Positions 7,391 through 15,179 of a stretch of 25,325 bases of DNA are shown here, piece after piece. The translations under genes and the position numbers were made by a program. The stretch spans positions 1-25,325 of the forward strand of contig CAZUAQ010000068.1 in assembly GCA_964618455.1 (NCBI GenBank). The letters run 5' to 3'. The notes beneath the pieces were generated by a model. It saw only the letters and a list, made by a program, of their open reading frames with translations, made no database searches and had not been told where the DNA came from. The stretch's first letter is position 1; the number at the start of each line of letters is the position of its first letter. This DNA comes from CAZUAQ01 sp964618455 (GTDB lineage: Bacteria > Planctomycetota > Phycisphaerae > UBA1845 > PWPN01).

Positions 7391-7921
7391 ATGACAGATG
7401 GAAATGTCACGCACCAACCCGAACAGACGTTCGCGCCGCCGGCGCCCAGCGACAACGGCCAGGCGTTCGGTGGCGGCCACGAGGCCACGGCCGACAACGA
7501 TCTGAGCGACTTCGATCACGCGTACGACGCGGCGGAAGCGGCCTCCGGCGCCGAGGTCCCCGACGGCAAGTACCAGGTGCGCGTGGAGCGCGTCGACCTG
7601 ACCCACAGCCAGGCCGGCGATCCCATGCTCAAGTGGGATCTGATCGTCCTGTCGGGGCAGTACACCGGGCGTCATGTGTTCAAGAACGCGGTGATCACGC
7701 AGAAGTCGATCCCCTTCGTCAAGGGCGATCTGAAGACGCTGAACGTGCAGCTGCCGAAGTTCAGCGAGCTGCCGAACCATCTCGAGGGGCTGCTCGACAA
7801 GACGCTCGAGATCACCAAGCGCACCAAAGGCGAGTACACGAACGTGTATTTCAACCGGCGCATCGATGTCCTGGCCGGTCCGGACGCCGACGCGATGCCC
7901 GGTGAACCGAATCCTTTCTGA
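7391..7921 (+). CDS. DUF669-like single-stranded DNA-binding protein
   Basis: The 176-residue protein starts with a 50-residue acidic, low-complexity region. A conserved core follows from about residue 57: PDGKYQVRVERVDLT, MLKWDLIVLSGQYTG, FKNAVIT and LEGLLDKTLEITKRTKGEYTN. This is the DUF669 pattern common in phage recombination operons, where the proteins are thought to act as single-strand DNA-binding partners. The OB-like beta content fits, but the role is inferred. It lies between the Sak4-like ATPase and the ERCC4 nuclease. The C-terminus ends in GEPNPF, recalling the acidic/aromatic tail by which single-strand binding proteins recruit partners. Confidence 0.82.
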   Translation: MTDGNVTHQPEQTFAPPAPSDNGQAFGGGHEATADNDLSDFDHAYDAAEAASGAEVPDGKYQVRVERVDLTHSQAGDPMLKWDLIVLSGQYTGRHVFKNAVITQKSIPFVKGDLKTLNVQLPKFSELPNHLEGLLDKTLEITKRTKGEYTNVYFNRRIDVLAGPDADAMPGEPNPF

Positions 7922-7977
7922 TGCCCCGTCTGGCGCGGATGGGCGCTGGCTCCGATTCTCCCCCCGATCGGGGCATC
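7920..7977 (+). repeat. 9-bp inverted repeat after the DUF669 gene
   Basis: GATGCCCCG (7920-7928) overlaps the stop codon and is matched by CGGGGCATC (7969-7977). It lies in the only sizeable gap within the replication-recombination operon and may form a long hairpin in the message. Confidence 0.45.
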
Positions 7978-7997
7978 GTCTGTCTGTCGTGGGGCCG

Positions 7998-8041
7998 CCC
8001 CTGGCCCTGGGTTTCGGCTCAGGGTCGGGGGTCGGCTTTTT
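7998..8041 (+). terminator. Possible weak terminator or attenuator
   Basis: CCCC (7998-8001) plus CCCTG (8005-8009) can pair with CAGGG (8020-8024) plus GGGG (8027-8030) with an internal mismatch, followed six bases later by a T5 run (8037-8041). The stem is GC-rich but the spacing to the T run is loose, so termination would be partial at best. It would separate the SSB-side genes from the helicase-primase genes. Confidence 0.25.
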
Positions 8042-8071
8042 GCCATGGAGGGCAGGGACGGGATACATCCC

Positions 8072-8524
8072 ATGGATTTTACCGTTGTGATCGATACGCG
8101 CGAGCAGGCACCCTACAGCTTCGCCTGCGCGTCGATCCGCCAGAAGCTCGACGCCGGCGATTACGCGGTCCTGGGCGCGGAGGACCGGATCGCCGTTGAA
8201 CGGAAAAGCCTGTCTGACTTCGTGAAAACCATTATTCACAGTGCGGGTCGCTTCCGGCGCGAACTGGCGAAACTGAGCACGTATGACTTTGCCTGCGTGG
8301 TGGTCGAGGCGGACCTGGACAGTGTCCTGCGTGGTCTCCGTCAGGCGGAGCTTCGGCTGGTCATGCCCACAGCCGTGCTCGGGGCCGCCCTGCATATCGC
8401 CATTCACCACAACGTGCCTGTGTACTGGTGTGGCAGCCGGCAGGCGGCATGCGCGTTCACCGAGGCGTATCTGCGGATGGCCACGCGTGAGCTGCTCGCC
8501 CGCCAGGCGGAGGGGACGTCATGA
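8072..8524 (+). CDS. ERCC4-domain (XPF/Mus81-like) nuclease
   Basis: The 150-residue protein is a stand-alone ERCC4 nuclease domain. It has VIDTREQ (D8), AGDY (G29-D30) and the catalytic VERKSLSDFV (E43, R44, K45), the GDxnERKx3D signature of the XPF family. ERCC4 enzymes cut branched DNA such as flaps and forks. I chose the ATG at 8072, directly before the conserved strand; an in-frame ATG at 8045 would add nine residues. The last four bases overlap the ATG of the helicase gene (ATGA), giving coupled translation. In the phage it probably resolves or trims recombination and replication intermediates. Confidence 0.85.
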   Translation: MDFTVVIDTREQAPYSFACASIRQKLDAGDYAVLGAEDRIAVERKSLSDFVKTIIHSAGRFRRELAKLSTYDFACVVVEADLDSVLRGLRQAELRLVMPTAVLGAALHIAIHHNVPVYWCGSRQAACAFTEAYLRMATRELLARQAEGTS

Positions 8525-10641
8525 GCACCACCCTCCACGGCACCGTCACGCGGACGTACTACAGCGACGCGCAGTTCACGGCGGGGGTGCTGACGACGGA
8601 CGACGGTGATCGCGTTCGGTTTCGGGGCAAGTTCTACGCCGCCGAAGGCGATCGCCTGGCCGCGGTGGGCCACTGGACCGTGGATCCGAAGTATGGGCAC
8701 CAGTTCGAGATCCAACAGCTCGATTACGACCTGCCCCAGACACGGGAGGGATTGATCCAGTACCTGGCCAAGCATCCGGCGTTCACCGGGATCGGCGAAC
8801 GCACCGCCGTGAAAATCGTCGACACATTGCGCGACGGTGAGGATCTGGCCACAGTGCTGCGCGACCGCCCCGATGCGCTGGTGGCTGCAGGCGTCCCCAG
8901 GAAGACGGTGAACACTCTGGCCGACGTGTGGACCCGTCACGCCGGCGAGAACGCCGTCCGCTCGTACCTGGCCGGTTTCGGTCTCACACCGCATCAGATG
9001 GACATATTGCTGACAAAGTTCGGCACCAGCATCGTCTCCATGCTCAAGCATGATCCATACCTGCTGATCAAACATCTTTCCGGGTACGGATTCAAGAAGG
9101 TCGATCAGATCGCCCTGAAGCTCGGTGTTCCGAAGGCGCATCCCGGCAGGATCGAAGCGGCGATCGCGTACTGCCTGGTCGAGCAGGTCGGCAACGGGCA
9201 CACCTGGACCTCCGGCGCCGAGCTCGTCGACCAGGCGAATGAAATCTTGACCATTGATACGCTCGATAGTCGGGATTTGATTCAGCAGGCGGGGCAGCGT
9301 CTGCTCGCCCAAGGGGACATTCTGGCCGAGAGGGTTGCCGTCTCGCTGCCGAGCCTGCACCAGGATGAACAGTATATCCATCACCTCTTCGCCGCGCATG
9401 CGTGGCAGTCTCCGGCACATGACATCCCCACGACCGATGAAGAAGGTCTCGGTCCCGACCAGCAGGAGGCATTCGCCACGGCGCTGACCAGCCGAATGGC
9501 CGTGATTTCGGGCGGTGCGGGGGTTGGAAAAACATTTACGGTCGCCCGTCTCGCTCGCCGTTTCCTCGAAGCCGGGCTCAGTATTGCCCTTTGTGCGCCC
9601 ACGGGCAAAGCGGCCAAACGGATCGAGCAGCTGCTCGGACGGCACGACGTCGACCTGAAGGCATCCACCATCCACAGGCTGCTCGGCTACAACGGCATGC
9701 GCTTCGGCGATGCCCAGATCACCGACGACGTGGTCATCGTGGACGAGGTGTCCATGGTCGACGTCCGTCTGATGGCCGAATTGCTCCGTCACATCGACCT
9801 TGAGCAAACGCAACTCATTCTGGTCGGCGATCACAACCAGTTGCCCCCGGTCGGCCCGGGCAACGTCCTGCGTGACATCATTCAGCATCAGCTTGTACCG
9901 ACCACGGTGATGACCCAGGTCCATCGCCAGGCGGGCGTCCTGAAAACGAACAGCATGCGTGTCCTGGAAGGTGTCGTCTCTCCCTCTGTGGAGGACGATC
10001 AGTCCCGGTGGATTCTGATCGATCGATTTCGAGACGCTCACGTCATCCAAAATTACGTGCGCGATCTGATGCTCGATCACATCCCTGCGCGGCTCGGGTT
10101 CGATCCCGTCCGCGACGTCCAGATCATCACCCCGGAGCATCGCGGTGTGCTCGGCACGCGCTCGCTGAATGCCATGATGCAGTATCTGCTATCCGGCCAG
10201 GTGGAAGGGCGGTTCACGGTCGGCGACAAGGTGATCCAGACGCGCAATGACTACGAGCTGGGCGTGATGAATGGCACGATCGGCTTCGTGAAGGAGATCG
10301 ATAAGAAGGGGGTGGTCGTCGCGTTCGAAGGCGCGGGTCGCATTGCCATGGAGTGGTCGAAGGCCAAGGCGCTGGAACTGGCGTTCGTGTTGACATGCCA
10401 CAAAGCGCAGGGCAGTGAATTCCCCTGCTGCGTCGTCCTCTGCCACAAGTCGCACTTCTTCGCCGATCGCAACTGGCTCTACACGGCGGTCACCCGGGCT
10501 TCGCACACCTGCATCCTCATCGGCGATAGCTACGGTCTGCGGCGCGCGGCCAGGCAAGTGCGGAATCTGAGCAGACGAACATTGTTAAGTCGGTGGGCAA
10601 CGCAGAAGCAACACATTGAAGTACCGGAGGTCATGTCATGA
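8521..10641 (+). CDS. RecD2-like SF1 DNA helicase
   Basis: The 706-residue protein has the RecD2 layout. An N-terminal OB-like region (about 1-70) is followed by helix-hairpin-helix segments (about 85-200, with FTGIGERTAVKIVDTL and LSGYGFKKVDQIA). The helicase core has P-loop GGAGVGKT (331-338), Walker B VIVDEVSM (405-412), motif III GDHNQLPPVGPG (436-447), VHRQAG, and the C-terminal motifs CHKAQGSEF and LYTAVTRA. It should translocate 5-prime to 3-prime on single-stranded DNA, as known RecD2 enzymes do. The gene overlaps both neighbours (ATGA at each end), so it is made together with the ERCC4 nuclease and the primase-helicase. Confidence 0.92.
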   Translation: MSTTLHGTVTRTYYSDAQFTAGVLTTDDGDRVRFRGKFYAAEGDRLAAVGHWTVDPKYGHQFEIQQLDYDLPQTREGLIQYLAKHPAFTGIGERTAVKIVDTLRDGEDLATVLRDRPDALVAAGVPRKTVNTLADVWTRHAGENAVRSYLAGFGLTPHQMDILLTKFGTSIVSMLKHDPYLLIKHLSGYGFKKVDQIALKLGVPKAHPGRIEAAIAYCLVEQVGNGHTWTSGAELVDQANEILTIDTLDSRDLIQQAGQRLLAQGDILAERVAVSLPSLHQDEQYIHHLFAAHAWQSPAHDIPTTDEEGLGPDQQEAFATALTSRMAVISGGAGVGKTFTVARLARRFLEAGLSIALCAPTGKAAKRIEQLLGRHDVDLKASTIHRLLGYNGMRFGDAQITDDVVIVDEVSMVDVRLMAELLRHIDLEQTQLILVGDHNQLPPVGPGNVLRDIIQHQLVPTTVMTQVHRQAGVLKTNSMRVLEGVVSPSVEDDQSRWILIDRFRDAHVIQNYVRDLMLDHIPARLGFDPVRDVQIITPEHRGVLGTRSLNAMMQYLLSGQVEGRFTVGDKVIQTRNDYELGVMNGTIGFVKEIDKKGVVVAFEGAGRIAMEWSKAKALELAFVLTCHKAQGSEFPCCVVLCHKSHFFADRNWLYTAVTRASHTCILIGDSYGLRRAARQVRNLSRRTLLSRWATQKQHIEVPEVMS

Positions 10642-12947
10642 CGCGCATGGATGCTCATCCCTTAAAGCCGATCGATCGCTTAGCCTTGCTGGAATGGCTC
10701 GAAGGCAACTGCGAACGCGATCGTGTCGCGCTGCTCTATCCGAAGGGCAAACAGGGACTATCTCCCGGCTGGGTGGTCGGTACGGAAGATGTCCAACGGG
10801 CGATCCGCGCGTATCGCCAGGGCACGCTGGCTGAGGAGACGTTCGCGTCCACCACGAAGGACGGCAAGCCCTATCGCATCACAAAGGCCCAGCGTCTGGG
10901 TCTCGTTCCCCATCGCAACGGTCTCGTGCTGATCTTCTGTGTCGATCTGGACGATCACGGCGACGACGGCGGCACCGTGCATCTGGCCCAGGCGATCAAC
11001 CGCTTCTTCGGCGCGCAGCCGCTGACGTTCACATCGAAAGGTGGCAAGGGACTGCACTGTTTCCTGCGGTTGACCGAGCCGATGGAGGCCAAAGCGTTCG
11101 TCGCGTGGGCGAAGGCGTGGGGCTTCAACCGCCAGGGGGCGCCGGAGCTCTTCCCGAAGACCGAGAAGAACACGCAGGCGTGGCTGCCCAACGCGCCGAA
11201 CGAACATGGTGGCGATCGATATGTCAGCGGAACCTTCGAGTCGTGTAAAGTATCGAAGCTGCCCGAACCGCCTTCGGTACGGCTATCGTCGGCCACATTG
11301 GATTTTCTGCGGGGATTCGTCCGCCAGCCCGGACGCAATGATGCCCTCAATAAGGCGGCGTATGAACTCGGCAAGCATCGTGTGCCGCGCGACGAAGCCC
11401 AGCGGCTGTGCCTGCAGGGCGCCCGTCTCTGCGGCCTGGAGCAGGAAGAGCCGGCCCAGACGCAGACCACGTTCGACAGCGGCTACAACGCCGGCATGGC
11501 CGCGCCATCGCCCACAGCCTCCTCAGGAAATGGTGATCCGAAAGTCATCCGTTTTCGGCGTCTCGACGGCATCGGCAACGGTGAGCGCTTCATCGATAAC
11601 TTTGGCCAGCAGGTCCGCTACAGCCACGAGCTCGATAAATGGATGGTCTGGACGAACAAGCGCTGGTCGCTGGACGGCCAGGTGCAGGTCGAGGCCATGG
11701 CCAAGAAGACGGCCCGTTTGATTCTCCAGGAAATGCAACTGGCGCTCGACGAAGCGCGGAGCGCTGGCGCCGATGATGACGAACTCCAGAAGATCGAAAC
11801 GTCGTATCGCAAGCATCAGCTGTCGGCAGCCCGAGTTAACGGTGTGCGCGATACGCTGAAGATGGCCCAGTCCGAACCGGGCGTGAAGGTGCACATCAGC
11901 CAGATCGATGCCGGTCAGATGCTGTTCAACGCCTACAACGGCACGGTGGACCTGACCACGGGTCGTATGCATGCCCATCAGCGCACCGATGGCATCACCA
12001 AACTGGCCCGGGCGTGTTACGACCCGAAAGCAGCGTGTCCCCGGTGGGATGCGTTCCTGACACGGATCTTCGCGGGAGACACCGAGCTCATCGCCTTCAT
12101 CCAGCGGGCCATCGGCTATTCGCTCACCGGCGATGTCGGCGAGCAGTGCCTGTTCTTCCTGTACGGCACCGGGCAGAACGGCAAGTCGGTGTTCATCCAG
12201 GCGCTGCTGCACGTCATGGGAGAATACGCTCAGAAGGCGCCCACCGAGATGATCATGAAGCAGGATCGATCCAACGCCGGCAGCGCGACGCCGGACATGG
12301 CTCGTCTGCGCGGTGTTCGTCTGGCGGTCACCGCCGAGCTGGAGGAGAACCAGCAGATGGGCGAAGCCCGGGTGAAGGATCTTACCGGCGCCGATCGCAT
12401 CGTCGCGCGTCCCCTGTATCGCGATCCGGTCGAATTCGACCCCACGCACAAGCTGTGGATCTACGGCAATCACAAGCCATTGATCCGAGGAACCGACGAG
12501 GGCATCTGGCGACGCATCCGACTGATTCCCTTCACCGTGACGATTCCCGACCGGGAGAAGGATCCGCATCTGCTCGACAAACTGCGCGCCGAACGTGACG
12601 GCATTCTTACCTGGGCCGTCAACGGTTGCCTGGCATGGCAGCGGTCGGGCCTGGGCGCACCTCGCGCGGTGGCGGAGGCCACGGAGGCGTATCGCCATGA
12701 GAGCGACCGTCTGGGCGCCTTCCTGGAGGAATGCTGCGTCATCCATGAGTACGTACGGACGGGCAAGCAGGAGGTGTATGCCGCTTACGAACAGTGGTGT
12801 CATGACTCGGGAGAACGACCCATGAGTAAGAAACGACTCGGTCAGCAGTTGGTGGAGCGCGGAATTCAAGAAGGTCGGAGCATGCATGAACGGCACTGGG
12901 TTGGGATCGGATTACAGGCAGAAGGTGGATTGCTTAACAATCCATGA
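10638..12947 (+). CDS. Replicative AEP primase fused to D5/SF3 helicase
   Basis: The 769-residue protein combines a primase and a helicase. The N-terminal part has archaeo-eukaryotic primase motifs: D103-x-D105 in FCVDLDDH, H140 in SKGGKGLH, and E170 in ELFPK. The C-terminal part has the phage D5/SF3 helicase: D5_N-like region (about 420-500), P-loop GTGQNGKS (510-517), acidic Walker B VTAELEE (564-570), sensor YGNHKP (609-614) and an arginine-finger region IWRRIRL. It ends in a winged-helix-like domain (about 700-760). Such proteins open the origin and prime replication. The ATG overlaps the previous stop (ATGA), with CGGAGG upstream. The stop codon lies within the first copy of the ATGACACAT repeats, which places the likely initiator directly beside its probable binding sites. 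Confidence 0.92.
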   Translation: MTRMDAHPLKPIDRLALLEWLEGNCERDRVALLYPKGKQGLSPGWVVGTEDVQRAIRAYRQGTLAEETFASTTKDGKPYRITKAQRLGLVPHRNGLVLIFCVDLDDHGDDGGTVHLAQAINRFFGAQPLTFTSKGGKGLHCFLRLTEPMEAKAFVAWAKAWGFNRQGAPELFPKTEKNTQAWLPNAPNEHGGDRYVSGTFESCKVSKLPEPPSVRLSSATLDFLRGFVRQPGRNDALNKAAYELGKHRVPRDEAQRLCLQGARLCGLEQEEPAQTQTTFDSGYNAGMAAPSPTASSGNGDPKVIRFRRLDGIGNGERFIDNFGQQVRYSHELDKWMVWTNKRWSLDGQVQVEAMAKKTARLILQEMQLALDEARSAGADDDELQKIETSYRKHQLSAARVNGVRDTLKMAQSEPGVKVHISQIDAGQMLFNAYNGTVDLTTGRMHAHQRTDGITKLARACYDPKAACPRWDAFLTRIFAGDTELIAFIQRAIGYSLTGDVGEQCLFFLYGTGQNGKSVFIQALLHVMGEYAQKAPTEMIMKQDRSNAGSATPDMARLRGVRLAVTAELEENQQMGEARVKDLTGADRIVARPLYRDPVEFDPTHKLWIYGNHKPLIRGTDEGIWRRIRLIPFTVTIPDREKDPHLLDKLRAERDGILTWAVNGCLAWQRSGLGAPRAVAEATEAYRHESDRLGAFLEECCVIHEYVRTGKQEVYAAYEQWCHDSGERPMSKKRLGQQLVERGIQEGRSMHERHWVGIGLQAEGGLLNNP

Positions 12948-13204
12948 CACATGCATGACACATTATGACACGTTTTTTTCAAACGTGTCATGCCTTAACT
13001 CGCTGCAGGAAATAGGCTTATGGATTGCATGACACATATGACACATTTTCCCGGAAAGTCGCACACGCGTGCGCGCGGGCGCGCGCGAATGGAAGAGAAA
13101 GTTACTGAAAGTAGCGTCATATGTGTCATCGGGAGGCAGGCTGGAATGCAAGTAATGATCATCAAAGGAGTTACGTGCATGACACATTCTGAAAAATGTG
13201 TCAT
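12944..13204. repeat. Cluster of ATGACAC(A/G)T repeats: candidate replication origin or control region
   Basis: The 9-mer ATGACAC(A/G)T occurs at 12944-12952, 12955-12963, 12965-12973, 13029-13037, 13038-13046 and 13179-13187. The inverse occurs at 12983-12991, 13121-13129 and 13196-13204. Two pairs face each other: ATGACACGTTT/AAACGTGTCAT (12965-12991, loop 5) and ATGACACATT/AATGTGTCAT (13179-13204, loop 6). Copies at 13029 and 13038 are in tandem. Such iterons bind a replication initiator or a repressor. The position after the primase-helicase gene favours an origin, but no strand-opening AT-rich element is obvious. The inter-repeat part holds a GC alternating stretch at 13061-13090. Confidence 0.75.
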
Positions 13205-13387
13205 GGATCTGTCATCGGTTATGAGGTCGAGACATGGAGGCTGCCAGAATGGCAGCGCAATATGGTAAATTAGGTACTTCCGGAAGAATAGAGAAGGCTT
13301 TTCGCCCCGGGAACAGCCGCGCTATACCTTTGAATTGGTCGCAGATGAAAAACCGTCCCTCACACCCGTTGCATGGAGGCAACGCTC
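13205..13387. other. Non-coding leader of the methyltransferase gene with a hairpin
   Basis: The gap continues from the repeats to the methyltransferase gene. GCTGCCA-GAA-TGGCAGC (13240-13256) is a perfect 7-bp stem with a 3-nt loop. A TTCCGGAA palindrome follows near 13277-13284. The only sure translation signal is GGAGG at 13375-13379. No tRNA or small gene could be supported. Confidence 0.4.
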
Positions 13388-14728
13388 ATGAAGATTGTGA
13401 AGCGCAAGACACAGGATGTCCGTCCGTACGAGAACAATCCCCGTCACAATGATGCCGCCGTGGATGCCGTGGCGCGTTCGCTCCAGGAGTTCGGCTGGCG
13501 TCAGCCCATCGTCGTGGACGAAGAGGGCGTCATCATCGTCGGCCACACCCGGTGGAAGGCGGCCCAGCAGCTCGGGCTGACCGAAGTACCGGTGCATGTG
13601 GCCACCGACCTGACACCGGAGCAGATTCGCGCGTATCGCATCGCTGATAACCAGACGGCCACGCTGTCGGAATGGAATGTCGATCTGCTGCCGATCGAAC
13701 TGACGGCGCTGCAGGAGGCCGAGTACGACCTCGAGCTGCTCGGCTTCGGCGAGGATGCGTTGAAGTCGCTGCTCGCACCTGCGGGCAATTCCGGGCTCAC
13801 CGATCCCGACGACGTGCCGGAGCCCCCGGACGATCCCGTCTCCCAGCGGGGCGACATCTGGGTACTGGGCAACCACCGGCTGATGTGCGGCGACAGCGGG
13901 TCCGTGGAGGACTTGGACCGGTTGCTGGACGGCGCGATCATCGACCTGGTGAACATGGATCCACCTTACAACGTGAAGGTGGAACCGCGCAGCAACAATG
14001 CCATCGCCGCCGGGCTGTCCAGCTTCGCCAACACGCATCATCAGAACTTCGATGTGAAACGTCATCCCGAGAAAGCCCAGGGCACGCACAAGAAGATGCG
14101 GGCGAAGGATCGGCCGCTGGAGAATGACTTCGTCACGGACGAGGCGTTCGACGAGATGCTTCTGGCCTGGTTCTCGAACGCGTCACGTGTGCTCAAGCCG
14201 GGCGGCTCCTTCTACATCTGGGGCGGGTACGCGAATCTCGGCAACTATCCCGGGCCGTTGAAGGCGGCGGGATTGTACTTCAGCCAGGGGATCGTCTGGG
14301 ACAAGATGCACCCGGTGCTGACGCGCAAGGACTACATGGGATCGTTTGAAATTGCGTTCTACGGTTGGAAAGAAGGGGCCGGGCATCACTTCTACGGCCC
14401 GAACAACGCCACCGACCTGTGGCACGTGAAGAAGGTCAACCCGCAGAACATGATTCACTTGACGGAGAAAGCTGTGGAACTGGCCGCGCGCGCGATCGAA
14501 TACTCCTCGAAGCCCGGCGAGAACGTGCTGGACCTGTTCGGTGGCAGCGGCTCGACGTTGATCGCGGCGGAGCAGACGGGACGGAAGGCCTACCTCATGG
14601 AGCTGGACCAGGCGTACGCCGACGTGATCTGCGACCGGTACCAACGGTTCACCGGCCAGCCTGCCGTGCTCGAGCGCACCGGCACGTCGCCCATTCCCAT
14701 GAAACCGTGCGAGGAGAACATGCGATGA
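13388..14728 (+). CDS. ParB-like nuclease domain fused to a beta-class DNA methyltransferase
   Basis: I chose the ATG at 13388 because GGAGG ends 8 nt before it; an ATG at 13373 lies too close to that site. The 446-residue protein has a ParB/Srx-like N-terminal domain (residues 1-130, with GHTRWKAA at 52-59), then a DNA methyltransferase. The catalytic DPPY (191-194) comes before the S-adenosylmethionine site FGGSGS (384-389), the order of beta-class N6-adenine or N4-cytosine enzymes. This fusion is frequent in phages and is thought to modify phage DNA. No restriction endonuclease gene is near it in the window, so it is an orphan here, probably protective or regulatory. Target sequence cannot be read from the protein. 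Confidence 0.9.
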   Translation: MKIVKRKTQDVRPYENNPRHNDAAVDAVARSLQEFGWRQPIVVDEEGVIIVGHTRWKAAQQLGLTEVPVHVATDLTPEQIRAYRIADNQTATLSEWNVDLLPIELTALQEAEYDLELLGFGEDALKSLLAPAGNSGLTDPDDVPEPPDDPVSQRGDIWVLGNHRLMCGDSGSVEDLDRLLDGAIIDLVNMDPPYNVKVEPRSNNAIAAGLSSFANTHHQNFDVKRHPEKAQGTHKKMRAKDRPLENDFVTDEAFDEMLLAWFSNASRVLKPGGSFYIWGGYANLGNYPGPLKAAGLYFSQGIVWDKMHPVLTRKDYMGSFEIAFYGWKEGAGHHFYGPNNATDLWHVKKVNPQNMIHLTEKAVELAARAIEYSSKPGENVLDLFGGSGSTLIAAEQTGRKAYLMELDQAYADVICDRYQRFTGQPAVLERTGTSPIPMKPCEENMR

Positions 14729-14820
14729 TGAGCCGACTGGAGAACAGCGTGTACGTCCGGTGGTATGACCGAAGCAACGCCCCGGGGGAAGCCAGGGCGT
14801 GCGAGGAGAACGGGAAGTGA
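14725..14820 (+). CDS. Possible 31-aa peptide coupled to the methyltransferase
   Basis: A short frame starts at ATG 14725, overlapping the methyltransferase stop (ATGA), with GAGGAG (14711-14716) 8 nt upstream, so it has good translation signals. The product is MMSRLENSVYVRW... and has no known motif. It ends 2 bp before the convergent minus-strand gene. It may be a genuine small gene or the remnant of a longer one; see the repeated CGTGCGAGGAGAAC at 14706 and 14798. Confidence 0.35.
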   Translation: MMSRLENSVYVRWYDRSNAPGEARACEENGK

Positions 14821-14822
14821 TG

Positions 14823-15176
14823 TCAGTCCGCCTGTGGACATTCTGCCAGAGCGAAGTACTCCGTCATGGCATCGAGATGCACACTGCCTGTGGCCGCATG
14901 ATTCTTCCGGGAGCGGGTGTCGATGATCCCGCGCTCCTTGAGAAAGTCCAGCGCCACCGCCACCTGCGTCCACGGCAGCTCCTCGTGCGTGGAGAGCATC
15001 TCGAGCGTGAACCCCTCCGTGAGTTCCTCGGCGGCATGAGCGATTCGTTCGAAGGCCGCCCGTGGACAGCGATGCGTGTAGTCCCGCTCCGGCCGGTCCG
15101 GGAAGGCGACGATCCGCTCGAGATGATCGTCGATCACCCGGAAGGCCACGTCGCGCGATTCGGCTCGTCGCACCAT
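14823..15176 (-). CDS. Small winged-helix-like protein, last gene of the minus-strand cassette
   Basis: The 117-residue protein has a basic N-terminus and a likely winged-helix segment at about residues 56-90 (FTLEMLSTHEELPWTQVAVALDFLKERGII). It looks like a DNA-binding regulator, but I cannot name the family. The start codon lies 3 bp after the stop of the HARE-HTH gene, and a GGAAAGG-type ribosome site lies in the end of that gene, so both are made together. Its 3-prime end converges with the 31-aa frame on the plus strand. Function as a phage repressor or modulator is a guess based on fold and position. Confidence 0.7.
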   Translation of the reverse strand: MVRRAESRDVAFRVIDDHLERIVAFPDRPERDYTHRCPRAAFERIAHAAEELTEGFTLEMLSTHEELPWTQVAVALDFLKERGIIDTRSRKNHAATGSVHLDAMTEYFALAECPQAD

Positions 15177-15179
15177 GGC

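Noticed and set aside
6653..8410. 585-codon minus-strand frame across the Sak4, DUF669 and ERCC4 genes
   Set aside because: The plus-strand genes carry catalytic motifs and good starts; the antisense product is His/Arg-rich and shows no domain.
8404..10140. 578-codon minus-strand frame opposite the RecD2-like helicase
   Set aside because: Shadow of the helicase frame, without motif or ribosome site.
13020..13268. 82-codon frame reading MTHMTH and similar
   Set aside because: The frame is made by the ATGACACAT repeats themselves; the product has no protein-like character and no ribosome site.
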